From positions 1-37,694 of the forward strand of contig DATIZR010000012.1 in assembly GCA_035516965.1 (NCBI GenBank): a DNA stretch of 37,694 nt. Reading direction: 5' to 3'. Position numbers and translations under genes: made by a program. This document shows positions 24,580 to 31,972 of the stretch, piece by piece. Numbering within the stretch: the stretch's first letter is position 1; each line of letters starts with the position of its first letter. This stretch comes from Nitrospirota bacterium (GTDB lineage: Bacteria > Nitrospirota > UBA9217). The notes beneath the pieces were generated by a model. That model saw nothing but the letters and a program-made list of their open reading frames with translations, was not told the DNA's origin and made no database searches.

Positions 24580-26024
24580 TGAAAAGGCGGCTGATCATTT
24601 TTTCATTGACGCTGCTCCTGCTTACGGGATGCGCCATCGGTCCCGACTACCGGAGACCGGAGATCGAGCCGCCGCCAGCATGGCAGGTTGGCATACAGCA
24701 GGCGCAGGAAACGGCGAACACGGCATGGTGGGAGCAGTTCAACGACCCCGTGCTGAACGAACTGATCGGGACATCGCTCAGAGAGAACTACGACCTCCGT
24801 GTCGCCACGGCCCGGGTCGTGGAGTTCTACGGACTGTACGGCGCGACGCGCGCGGACCTGTTCCCGCAGGTCGGCTACGACGGGAGCGCCGGCAGAACGC
24901 ATTCTACCTCGAAGGGTCCTATCCCGATCGTGGGGGGACGGAACTACAGTCTTTACCAGGCCGAGTTCAACGCGAGCTGGGAGATCGACCTCTGGGGTAA
25001 GGTCAGGCGAGCGACCGAGGCTGCGAAGGCGGACCTCCTCTCCGCCGAGGATGCCCGGAGCGGCGTGATCCTGTCGCTTGTTACGTCAATGGCGACGGCG
25101 TACATCGACCTGCGGTCGCTCGACCAGCAGCTCGAGATCGCCCGGAAGACCGCCAAGAGCCGCGAGGAATCAGTAAGGCTCTTTGAGCTCCGGTTCAAAG
25201 GCGGCAACATCTCGGAGATGGAGCTGAGCCAGGTCCGTTCGGAATACTATGTTGCCCTGGCTGCGATCCCGGACCTGGAAAAGCGTGTCAGGCAGCAGGA
25301 GAGCTTCATCAGCATCCTGCTCGGCAGGAACCCCGGACCCATCCTTCGGGGCAGGGCGCTCGACGATATCGCATTGCCGGTCATTCCGGCCGGCATGCCG
25401 TCCGACCTGCTGATGCGCCGTCCCGATGTCCGCCAGGCCGAGCAGAACCTCATCGCTGCGAACGCGCGCATCGGCGTGGCAAAGGCGCAGTACTTCCCGT
25501 CAATCTCGCTCACGGGCTTCTTCGGGTCGGTCAGCACACAGCTCAAGGACCTCTTCACCGGTCCGGCTGGGGCCTGGAGCTATGCGGGCGCCCTTGCGGG
25601 CCCGATCTTCACGGCCGGAAAGATCAAAGGGACCGTAAAGGCCGCCGAGGCCGTCCAGCAGGAAGCATTGTTCGGATATGAGTCCGCGATCCAGAACGGG
25701 TTCCGCGAGTTCGAGGACGCGCTCATCGACCAGGACCGGACGCGTGTGCAACTCGACGCGCAAGCGAAGCAGGTCGAAGCGCTTGCGACCTATGCCCGGC
25801 TGGCGCGTCTTCGCTACGAGAACGGCTACACGAGCTACATCGAAGTGCTGGACGCCGAACGAAGCCTCTTTAACGCTCAGCTCTCGTATGCCCAGACGCA
25901 GGACTCGCTCCTGCGCGCACTCATCAACCTCTACAAGGCCATGGGCGGCGGGTGGGTCGTGGAAGCCGACAAACAGTCGCAGCCGCCTGCAGCGGCATCG
26001 CAGCCGGTCGGCGGGAAGAAATAA
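24579..26024 (+). CDS. Outer-membrane efflux channel lipoprotein (OprM/NodT family)
   Basis: 481 codons. The ATG overlaps the last base of the pump stop codon, with GGGAAAGGA as ribosome site. A lipoprotein signal ends in LTGC, with Cys18 lipidated. The mature start CAIGPDYRRPEIEPP is typical of NodT-type factors. Two outer-membrane-efflux repeats follow (about 55-245 and 270-460), including the MRRPDVRQAEQNLIAANARIGVAKA signature spread around residues 273-297. It forms a trimeric barrel plus tunnel that completes the tripartite pump with the adaptor at 20193 and the transporter at 21436. The C-terminus is a short Gln/Pro/Ala tail. Confidence 0.93.
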   Translation: MKRRLIIFSLTLLLLTGCAIGPDYRRPEIEPPPAWQVGIQQAQETANTAWWEQFNDPVLNELIGTSLRENYDLRVATARVVEFYGLYGATRADLFPQVGYDGSAGRTHSTSKGPIPIVGGRNYSLYQAEFNASWEIDLWGKVRRATEAAKADLLSAEDARSGVILSLVTSMATAYIDLRSLDQQLEIARKTAKSREESVRLFELRFKGGNISEMELSQVRSEYYVALAAIPDLEKRVRQQESFISILLGRNPGPILRGRALDDIALPVIPAGMPSDLLMRRPDVRQAEQNLIAANARIGVAKAQYFPSISLTGFFGSVSTQLKDLFTGPAGAWSYAGALAGPIFTAGKIKGTVKAAEAVQQEALFGYESAIQNGFREFEDALIDQDRTRVQLDAQAKQVEALATYARLARLRYENGYTSYIEVLDAERSLFNAQLSYAQTQDSLLRALINLYKAMGGGWVVEADKQSQPPAAASQPVGGKK

Positions 26025-26115
26025 CAGATGCGTACGCCGAGAGTTCCGGCAAAAGACAGTCGTCGCCGAAATTGAAGACATTCCTCGCGCGGGGAAACGT
26101 TCCGGGAGGTTATCG

Positions 26116-26712
26116 ATGAAGCGCATGATCCTGATAGTATCATGGATGGCGGTTATCACCTTAATCGGAGCGATCGGCATTGCCCAGACAGTCTTTACCG
26201 ACGTCTGGAAGGACAAAGACTATCGCGGCCCCGTAAAGAAGGTCGCCGTCTTCTGGATCCTTCAGGTCCCCGAGAACCGGGTCCTCGCGGAGAGCGAGTT
26301 CGTGCGCCAGTTGAAGGCCCGGGGGGTCTCCGCGATGCCGGTCTACGTCGTTATTCCTCCCGACAAGTTTGTGGAAAGAGACGCTGCGCTGGCGAAGATC
26401 AGGGACCTGGGAGCTGATGTCGTTCTCACCCTGCGACTGACCGACAGGCTGACGGTGCAGTCGCAGATCCCCCAGGCCGGCCCAAAGGATCCCACGCGGC
26501 TATCCGGTTATTACCGGAACGTATACGATGCGCCCACCATCGGCACGTCGGAGCCTGCGTATGTGGAGACGAACCTGTTTGACGTGAAGACCGACAAGCG
26601 CATCTGGACGGCCCGCTCCGTCACGAAGGTCGACGTGGTAGATCAAAAGGCACTGTCGGACTTCATCGGCATCATGATCGACCGCCTAGTATCGGACGGG
26701 ATGATACCCTGA
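26116..26712 (+). CDS. Exported 'WKD' family protein, copy 1 (uncharacterised)
   Basis: 198 codons from the ATG at 26116, chosen for GGGAGG six bases upstream. A signal peptide ends near residue 23 (IGIA); unlike its two paralogs it has no lipobox Cys and is probably soluble in the periplasm. The mature protein opens with VWKDKDY. It then shares with the genes at 28119 and 28720 the pattern R-x3-E-x-EFV (NRVLAESEFVRQLKARG), a following helix ending LGADVVL, and a late strand NLFDVKTDKRIWTA. This looks like a compact alpha/beta domain. I do not recognise a characterised family or catalytic residues. It starts 91 bases after the efflux channel gene and could be read with it. Confidence 0.75.
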   Translation: MKRMILIVSWMAVITLIGAIGIAQTVFTDVWKDKDYRGPVKKVAVFWILQVPENRVLAESEFVRQLKARGVSAMPVYVVIPPDKFVERDAALAKIRDLGADVVLTLRLTDRLTVQSQIPQAGPKDPTRLSGYYRNVYDAPTIGTSEPAYVETNLFDVKTDKRIWTARSVTKVDVVDQKALSDFIGIMIDRLVSDGMIP

Positions 26713-26713
26713 G

Positions 26714-26749
26714 GGGGATCCCCCGGCTCCCGCCGGAGGGGGGCTCCCC
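26714..26749 (+). terminator. GC-rich hairpin after the first WKD gene
   Basis: Two bases after the stop codon, GGGGA (26714-26718) can pair with TCCCC (26745-26749). Inside this, CCC-CCGGC (26720-26727) pairs with GCCGG-A-GGG (26732-26740) around a TCCC loop. The structure should be very stable, but no T-tract follows, so it is a weak candidate for intrinsic termination and may instead protect or attenuate the transcript. Confidence 0.45.
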
Positions 26750-26764
26750 TGATGATAAATTCAA

Positions 26765-26863
26765 CAAGAGGAGGAAATGTTCATGAGACGGATGTTGAGA
26801 ACCAATGTTCCATGCGCGAACCCACGAAAGGAGGAAATGATTATGAGACAAATTCTGAGAATC
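26765..26863 (+). repeat. Tandemly duplicated translation-initiation region, 60-bp period
   Basis: The segments 26765-26803 and 26825-26863 match at about 30 of 39 positions by hand alignment, offset by exactly 60 bases. Each contains GAGGAAATG, a second ATG followed by AGAC, and TGAGA. The first copy therefore has its own ribosome site and an ATG at 26783, in frame with the real start at 26843. Confidence 0.7.
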
Positions 26864-27541
26864 ACCGCTGTCTGCTTGATGGCCGCGATCGTGTGCGTCG
26901 CGGTTCTGGCCACGGACGCCAATGCACAGGCATACACCACGAGCCGCCCGGGAGGCCGCGCCGGGACCTGGGATTTTTTCCTTCCGCTCGCCTTTAACCC
27001 CTCATGGAGTTCAGACGGCCAGTCAGGAACCAGTATCAGCACGGACGCCACCTGGGGCTTTGGATTCGGCTTCGGCTACAATATCACCGATCATTTCCAG
27101 GCGAATGGTCTCTTCTCCTGGAGCGCACGGAACTATCAGGCGCAGATCGTGCAAACCGATGGTCAGACCAGGCAGTACGGGAACACGATGTATACCTCAA
27201 CATTCGCGATTGGCGGGATCTTTTACATCTTGCCGGGGAACATCAGTCCCTTCGTGTCGGCGGGGGCGGGCATGACGTTCATTGATACAAACATTCCTAA
27301 CGGCGTAGGGCAGACCGCATGCTGGTGGGACCCGTGGTACGGATATGTGTGCAACAACTATTCTCCGACCAAGACCCAGAATGACGTAAGCTACAGTGTC
27401 GGCCTTGGCGTCAGGTTCGACCTCAGTCCCCAGTTCAGCCTGCAGCCCAGCTACAACAGGATGTGGGTAGATATCAACAATGCCTCGGGCACGCCCAATT
27501 TTGACGTCTGGAGGCTGGATTTCATTTTCCGGGCATTTTGA
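26843..27541 (+). CDS. Outer-membrane beta-barrel protein, hypothetical (second barrel)
   Basis: 232 codons from the ATG at 26843, which is eight bases after AAAGGAGG; the ATG at 26837 is too close to that site. The signal peptide ends ANA at about residue 28. The mature chain is rich in aromatic residues and Gly, with strands such as WGFGFGFGYNITDHFQANG and a final DFIFRAF ending in Phe, suggesting an eight-stranded barrel of the OmpW/OmpA class. Two cysteines (in TACWWDPWYGYVCNN) lie in what would be an extracellular loop and may form a disulfide. The function is unknown. It is followed by a Cys-repeat protein at 27647. Confidence 0.75.
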   Translation: MRQILRITAVCLMAAIVCVAVLATDANAQAYTTSRPGGRAGTWDFFLPLAFNPSWSSDGQSGTSISTDATWGFGFGFGYNITDHFQANGLFSWSARNYQAQIVQTDGQTRQYGNTMYTSTFAIGGIFYILPGNISPFVSAGAGMTFIDTNIPNGVGQTACWWDPWYGYVCNNYSPTKTQNDVSYSVGLGVRFDLSPQFSLQPSYNRMWVDINNASGTPNFDVWRLDFIFRAF

Positions 27542-27550
27542 GGAAGCGAC

Positions 27551-27589
27551 GGGGCGACACTGATGAGAATAGTAATGCAGCGTTGCCCC
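27551..27589 (+). terminator. Weak hairpin after the second barrel gene
   Basis: GGGGCGAC (27551-27558) can pair with GTTGCCCC (27582-27589), eight pairs with one G-T, around a 23-base loop. There is no T-tract. It is a possible partial transcription end or processing site between the barrel and Cys-repeat genes. Confidence 0.25.
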
Positions 27590-27646
27590 GGCTCGAAGCG
27601 AATACTGTCGTAACCGGCTGTTGTTCAGCTTGAGGAGGAAAGGCGT

Positions 27647-28045
27647 ATGTTCAAAACACCCGGCATCGGAAAACGGTGTTCTGTGATCCCGGCAGCAGTG
27701 CTTGCAACCTTGGCCCTTGCTCTGACGGTGCAGGCCCAGGTCGCGGGTCCCTGTGCCGAGACGATCTCCAAGTTCTGCGGGAATGTGACGCCGGGAGAGG
27801 GCCGCCTATTGAAATGCCTCAACGAACACCGGGGCGACCAGAGCATCGCCTGCCAAGACTGGCTCGATGCCCAGCAGAAGAGCCTGCAGGAGATGAACGT
27901 GGCCTGTTCAGAAGAGATCGCCCGATTGTGCAGTTTCGATCCTCCCGACGGCATCCGTATCTTTCGATGCCTCCAGGACAACTACGTTGCCCTGAGGCTC
28001 GACTGCCGCGCAAAGCTGCGGGAGATCAAGGAGCGGGCCCGGTGA
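27647..28045 (+). CDS. Secreted cysteine-rich repeat protein (GLG1-like repeat), copy 2
   Basis: 132 codons with GAGGAGGAAAGG upstream of ATG. The signal peptide ends near residue 30 (VQA). The eight mature cysteines fall at 36, 44, 57, 69, 87, 95, 108 and 120, exactly the positions found in copy 1 at 2910, giving two C-x7-C-x12-C-x11-C repeats. The first repeat shows the characteristic FCGNVTPGEGRLLKC. It lies 105 bases after a beta-barrel gene and upstream of two lipoproteins of the WKD family. Probable location: disulfide-bonded in the periplasm or on the outer face. There is no enzyme signature; binding to the neighbouring barrel or to a metal or other ligand is speculative. Confidence 0.8.
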   Translation: MFKTPGIGKRCSVIPAAVLATLALALTVQAQVAGPCAETISKFCGNVTPGEGRLLKCLNEHRGDQSIACQDWLDAQQKSLQEMNVACSEEIARLCSFDPPDGIRIFRCLQDNYVALRLDCRAKLREIKERAR

Positions 28046-28074
28046 GCGGCCGCCGCAGTCGTGTGAGCGAAGGG

Positions 28075-28094
28075 CCTTCGGCCTCTGCCGGAGG
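28075..28094 (+). terminator. GC-rich hairpin between Cys-repeat gene and lipoprotein gene
   Basis: CCTTCGGC (28075-28082) pairs with GCCGGAGG (28087-28094), eight pairs with one wobble, around a CTCT tetraloop, in the 73-base gap. The right arm resembles that of the hairpin at 26714-26749 (both contain GCCGGAGGGG). No T-tract follows. It sits just ahead of the ribosome site of the 28119 gene and could modulate expression. Confidence 0.4.
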
Positions 28095-28118
28095 GGTCCA
28101 CTCTAAGGAGGTAATTGC

Positions 28119-28739
28119 GTGTCACAAAGAATGAAGAGGTACACCGGCCTGCTGATCGTTTCCCTGTCGCTGCTTGCCTCCTGTGCCGGAACGAAGCTGG
28201 TCGCTGAATGGAAGGACGAGGCGCACCAAGGGTATCCGAAGAAGATCTTCGTTGTGGGGCTGTCGAAGGAGTACGGGCCCCGGACCCTGGTCGAAGACGA
28301 GTTCGTACGTCAGCTCAAGACGCGCGGGAGCGACGCCATTGCGAGCTATGCCGTGCTCCCCGGCAAAGAAAAACCGGAAAAGGAAGCTGTCCTGGCCAAG
28401 GTGCAGGAACTGGGCGCCGATCAGATCATCGTGGTGAAGTTCTTAAAGAAAGAAGCGGGAGACACGCACACGCCGCTGCGCCGCTATGCCGTACCGCAAG
28501 GTTTTGACACGAGCTGGGACAGCTATTACGGAGGTGTTTCGGGCGATGTCGGCATACGGGACATTTCCTATGATTATAACGTCCTCACCATGGAAACGAC
28601 GCTGTACGATGCCGTGACGCGCCAGCCCATCTGGTCTGCGCTGTCTCAATCGACCTATCAGCAAGGCGCGGTCAAACAGATCAAGCCGTTCACCAGCGCC
28701 ATCGTCGGGAGACTTGCTCATGAGAAACTGGTCCCGTAA
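28119..28739 (+). CDS. 'WKD' family lipoprotein, copy 2 (uncharacterised)
   Basis: 206 codons starting with GTG at 28119. The strong site AAGGAGGT (28105-28111 region) is seven bases upstream, while the in-frame ATG at 28131 is too far from it. The lipobox LASC places the lipidated Cys at residue 22. The mature protein has EWKDEAHQG, then RTLVEDEFVRQLKTRG, then LAKVQELGADQIIVV and a final strand TTLYDAVTRQPIWSA, matching its paralogs at 26116 and 28720. An insertion rich in Tyr and Gly (about 125-150) is unique to the lipoprotein copies. Probable role: an envelope lipoprotein; function unknown. It overlaps the next gene by 20 bases, so the pair is translationally coupled. Confidence 0.78.
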   Translation: MSQRMKRYTGLLIVSLSLLASCAGTKLVAEWKDEAHQGYPKKIFVVGLSKEYGPRTLVEDEFVRQLKTRGSDAIASYAVLPGKEKPEKEAVLAKVQELGADQIIVVKFLKKEAGDTHTPLRRYAVPQGFDTSWDSYYGGVSGDVGIRDISYDYNVLTMETTLYDAVTRQPIWSALSQSTYQQGAVKQIKPFTSAIVGRLAHEKLVP

Positions 28740-29394
28740 CGTCAAGATGTGCCTGTCGGGCGGTTGTCTGGCGCTGTATTTTCTCGCGGTGACGGGCTGC
28801 GCGGCAACGCAGGTGAAAGAGGTATGGAAGGACGAGACCTTTCAGCGTGGACGCATGGACAACGTCCTTGTCATCGGCGTCCTGAAGAACGACACGGCCA
28901 GGAGGACCTTTGAAAGCGAGTTCGTAAAATACTTCACGAGCCGCGGGATCGCCGCGAGGGAGAGCTTCCGTATCCTTCCGACAGGTAGCCTGGAGGGAGA
29001 CGAGGCGCGTGATGCCCTGGTGCAGAAGATAAAAGAACTCGGAATAAATGCCGTACTTTTGACCAGGGTAGTCGGGAGCCGTACGGCAAAGGAAACCATC
29101 CCCGGGATGACCATCACGACCGGGTACGGACTTCCCTACGGCTCGTACGGCGCCTGGGGCGCCTATGCCGGCGTCGGGTACTCTTTCCCGGGGCCGTCGC
29201 AACCGACCACGCAGGGATATTCGCATGAGGACACGTTCCTGGTGCTCGAGACCCGGCTGTTCGATGTCAAGAACGAAAAGCTCATTTGGGCTGCGCAGTC
29301 TGAGACGCGCCTTTCGGGCGCTCCACAGGAGGAGATAAAGCCTTACATCAGGATCATCGCGAACAGGCTTTTCCGCGATAAACTGTTCCCCTAG
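28720..29394 (+). CDS. 'WKD' family lipoprotein, copy 3 (uncharacterised)
   Basis: 224 codons from the ATG at 28720, inside the last codons of copy 2; a GGGAG site lies about eight bases upstream. The lipobox VTGC puts the lipidated Cys near residue 27. It shares VWKDETF, RRTFESEFVKYFTSRG, KIKELGINAVLL and TRLFDVKNEKLIWAA with the other two copies. The central insertion is Gly/Tyr-rich (YGLPYGSYGAWGAYAGVGY). The closely coupled pair of divergent paralogs suggests that two forms act together, perhaps as a hetero-oligomer. No characterised family is recognised. It ends about 50 bases before the third beta-barrel gene. Confidence 0.78.
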   Translation: MRNWSRNVKMCLSGGCLALYFLAVTGCAATQVKEVWKDETFQRGRMDNVLVIGVLKNDTARRTFESEFVKYFTSRGIAARESFRILPTGSLEGDEARDALVQKIKELGINAVLLTRVVGSRTAKETIPGMTITTGYGLPYGSYGAWGAYAGVGYSFPGPSQPTTQGYSHEDTFLVLETRLFDVKNEKLIWAAQSETRLSGAPQEEIKPYIRIIANRLFRDKLFP

Positions 29395-29445
29395 ACCCGG
29401 CCATTATCGGTGCGTGGGGAGACAGCCCGAAGAAAGGACCCTTTT

Positions 29446-30309
29446 ATGAAAACAGTATTGTTTTCCCTGTGCCGTGCGCATCGCCAAACCTCCGTGCCTT
29501 CCCTTTGTTTCGGGCTCCTTGCTGCATGCGCGGCAGGAATAATGCTGCTTGCCGCAGCTCCGGCCCGGGCAGATGAGTTCCCGGACCGGTTCGGGCTGCG
29601 GCTGGGCGGGTATGCCATCCAAAACGCCAGCACGATCGTGCGTCTTGACTCCATCAACGCTCCCATCGGCACCTATGTAGATTTCCAGAATACACTGGGC
29701 GGCGATACCTCGTCGACGGTCTTCAGGCTGGACGGGTTCTTCCGCTTCAACGAGAATCATGCCCTCCTCTTTTCCGGCTATGACGTGAAATTCACCGGTT
29801 CGAGGGTGCTGGACAGGGACATCATCTGGGACGGCCAGACCTACCCGATCTCCGCGTCGGTCGACAGCAAACTCGAGTTCAATATATACAAGCTGAGCTA
29901 TCAGTATTCCGCATACCATAACGATGCCGTCGAGCTTGGAGCGTCTTTCGGTTTGTTCGTCATGCGCTCATCCGTCAGCATCAGCGCAGGCAGGCTCGGT
30001 CTGGCCGATAGTCAGTCGGTAACGGCGCCCCTGCCCGTGTTCGGTCTGTTCGCGGACTACAAGTTTACGCCCCGTTTATCCGCGTATTACAACTACCAGT
30101 TCTTTTTCATCAATTACGAGGACAAGATCAGAGGGGGACTCCAGGATTTCCTCTTCGGGCTTGAGTACCGTCTCCTCCGTCATGTGTCCCTGGGCGCCGC
30201 CTACAACAGGTTCAATGTGAACATGAAGGCGAACCGGGACGACAGCTCGACGCTGTATCTTAATACCAGCTGGAACGGCGGGATGCTGTATGCTGCCGTC
30301 TATTTCTAG
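29446..30309 (+). CDS. Outer-membrane beta-barrel protein, hypothetical (third barrel)
   Basis: 287 codons from the ATG at 29446 (AAAGGA upstream; the in-frame ATG at 29410 lacks a site). An unusually long signal peptide of about 41 residues ends ARA. The mature protein starts DEFPDRFGLRLGGYAIQ. It shows strands such as FRLDGFFRFNENHALLFSGY, YSAYYNYQFFFINYEDK-type alternation and RHVSLGAAYNRFNVN, and ends YAAVYF with a terminal Phe. The length suits a 10-12-stranded barrel. It is preceded by the WKD lipoprotein pair and followed by the third Cys-repeat gene, the same order as at 26116-28045. Function unknown. Confidence 0.75.
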   Translation: MKTVLFSLCRAHRQTSVPSLCFGLLAACAAGIMLLAAAPARADEFPDRFGLRLGGYAIQNASTIVRLDSINAPIGTYVDFQNTLGGDTSSTVFRLDGFFRFNENHALLFSGYDVKFTGSRVLDRDIIWDGQTYPISASVDSKLEFNIYKLSYQYSAYHNDAVELGASFGLFVMRSSVSISAGRLGLADSQSVTAPLPVFGLFADYKFTPRLSAYYNYQFFFINYEDKIRGGLQDFLFGLEYRLLRHVSLGAAYNRFNVNMKANRDDSSTLYLNTSWNGGMLYAAVYF

Positions 30310-30502
30310 CGAGCAGGAAGCAGGAAATTATCAATCCCGGTCAAGAACGTCCAGGGTAAGCCTGCAGAAAGAGGTCAAATCGATGAAACGTTTCGGGTGA
30401 AATGCAATCTAAAGAGCAGACTGATAAGGGTAGCAGAAAAGATGTTTTGATGGAAACAGAATTCCTCATCGAGGAAAAACTTAATATAAGGAGGATATTG
30501 CT

Positions 30503-30916
30503 ATGAAGAAGAAGTTGCTAATCGTTTTGGCGCTTGGCATGGTGCTGGTGTTCGGAACACAGGTTTTGGCTGCGGAGAAACTGGTGGAATCCGTGGCCAA
30601 AGGTTGCAGCAAGGAGCTTGAAGCCTATTGCAAAGACGTGACGCCCGGCGAGGGACGGATACTAGCCTGTCTGTACGCCCGCGAAGACAAGTTGTCCGGG
30701 CAGTGCGAATACGCCCTGTACGATGCCGCTGTGCAGCTCGAACGGGCTCTGACGGCCTTGACCTATGTGGCAAACGAGTGCCGCGACGACCTCGCGAAGT
30801 TCTGTTCCGACATCCAGCCCGGCCAGGGACGCCTGCTGGCCTGCATGGATAAGAATGAGAAGCAACTGGGCAGCCGGTGCAAGCAGGCGATGAAGGACGT
30901 GGGGCTCAAGAAATAG
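30503..30916 (+). CDS. Secreted cysteine-rich repeat protein (GLG1-like repeat), copy 3
   Basis: 137 codons with TAAGGAGGA upstream of ATG. The signal peptide ends VLA/A at about residue 24. The eight cysteines are at 35, 43, 56, 68 and 93, 101, 114, 126: again two exact C-x7-C-x12-C-x11-C repeats, but with a longer linker between repeats (24 rather than 17 residues). Both repeats contain the PGxGR-[IL]-L-A-C core (TPGEGRILAC and QPGQGRLLAC), the closest to the consensus of the three copies. It follows a beta-barrel gene by 193 bases and precedes an OmpA-like lipoprotein. Function unknown; location in or beyond the periplasm is likely. Confidence 0.82.
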   Translation: MKKKLLIVLALGMVLVFGTQVLAAEKLVESVAKGCSKELEAYCKDVTPGEGRILACLYAREDKLSGQCEYALYDAAVQLERALTALTYVANECRDDLAKFCSDIQPGQGRLLACMDKNEKQLGSRCKQAMKDVGLKK

Positions 30917-31022
30917 CCGGTACCGCCGTCTCAAAGGACGATTCTCCGGATGCTTTCACAGAACCGGAGGATCGTTTCTCAATTTTTCTTGAGGAGAACA
31001 TCACGAAAAGGAGGGGAAGCAC

Positions 31023-31817
31023 ATGGCAAGATATCTGCGTTTTTGTATGGCTGCTCTCGCAGCGGGACTCGTCGTGAGCGGCTGCGTCAGCACCGGCACG
31101 TACGAAAAGATGGAAACGGGGAAGAACCAGGAGATCGCCGCCCTTCAGAAGGAAAAGGGCACACTGGAACAGCAGAAGGGCGACCTCGAGAAGCAGAAGA
31201 CCGCACTGGAGAAGGACAACACAGGGTTGAGTCAGCAGATCTCCGCGCTGGAGCAGCAGAAAACTGCGGCCCAACAGCAGGTCGCGTCTCTGGAACAGCA
31301 GAAGTCCTCGCTGATGGCGTCAAGCCAGCAGACGCAGAAACAGTATGAGGCGCTGGTGCAGGGCCTCTCCAAGGAAGTGGAGAAGGGCCAGCTCCAGGTA
31401 AGGCAGTATAAGAACATGCTCTCGGTCGACCTGGCCGAGAAGATCTTCTTCGATTCCGGCCGCGCGACGCTCAAGAAGGGCGGCAAGGAGGTCCTGAAGA
31501 AGGTTGGTGATGCCTTGAAAGGCTACGAGAACAAGATCATCCGCGTCGTAGGCCATACGGACAACGTGCCGGTGGCCAAGTCCCTTCAGAGCACGTACCC
31601 ATCGAACTGGGATCTGTCGGTCGCCCGGGCGACCAACGTGGTCCGCTATCTGCAGGAGGTCGGCGTGCCTCCCGAGCTCATGGTGCCCTCAGGACGTGCT
31701 GAATACGATCCCGTGGCTCCCAACGATACCCCGGAAGGACGCCAGAAGAACCGCCGTATCGAGATCATGCTGATCGATAAAAGTCTGGTGAGCGAGATGA
31801 CCAGGACGGCCGGCTGA
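31023..31817 (+). CDS. OmpA-family peptidoglycan-binding lipoprotein with coiled coil
   Basis: 264 codons with AAAGGAGGGGA before ATG. A lipoprotein signal ends at VSGC, Cys21. Residues about 30-115 are a Gln/Lys/Glu-rich coiled coil with repeated LEQQK blocks. Residues about 135-255 are an OmpA C-terminal domain: IFFDSGRATLKKGG, VVGHTDNVPV, WDLSVARATNVVRYL, and the diaminopimelate-contact region TPEGRQKNRRIEIML. The protein should be anchored in the outer membrane and hold the peptidoglycan through a rod-like spacer. It could tether the neighbouring barrels or large exported protein to the wall; that partner role is an inference. Confidence 0.9.
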   Translation: MARYLRFCMAALAAGLVVSGCVSTGTYEKMETGKNQEIAALQKEKGTLEQQKGDLEKQKTALEKDNTGLSQQISALEQQKTAAQQQVASLEQQKSSLMASSQQTQKQYEALVQGLSKEVEKGQLQVRQYKNMLSVDLAEKIFFDSGRATLKKGGKEVLKKVGDALKGYENKIIRVVGHTDNVPVAKSLQSTYPSNWDLSVARATNVVRYLQEVGVPPELMVPSGRAEYDPVAPNDTPEGRQKNRRIEIMLIDKSLVSEMTRTAG

Positions 31818-31891
31818 CGTTCGTGATCGTTGGTCCGGCTCGCGGGTCCTGACCATCCCCTGAGGGTCGCACCGGCGGTCATCAGTCACCC

Positions 31892-31972
31892 ATGAAGGAT
31901 GCGCAGCAAATGAGATATTTCCGCGTTCGGGTGCCGGCGATGGCCGGCACAGTGCTGCTTTTGGCCGGGTGA
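31892..31972 (+). pseudogene. Truncated lipoprotein signal-peptide stub
   Basis: From ATG at 31892 or 31910 (AAGGA ten bases before the latter) the frame reads a normal lipoprotein leader ending TVLLLAG. Then TGA (31970-31972) falls exactly where the lipobox Cys is expected, and the next codon is TGT (Cys). Downstream, the frame continues only about 15 codons before another stop. It is probably the remnant of a lost lipoprotein gene, or less likely a leader peptide for the gene at 32023. A sequencing error cannot be excluded. Confidence 0.35.

Noticed and set aside
27611-27632. GG-N10-GC spacing resembling a sigma-54 promoter before the second Cys-repeat gene
   Set aside because: Flanking bases do not fit the consensus and the site lies too close to the ribosome-binding site of the gene at 27647.
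30461-30475. TTCCTC-ATC-GAGGAA inverted repeat as a terminator
   Set aside because: Followed by A residues, not T, on the + strand, and located just upstream of a gene start; too short to assign a role.
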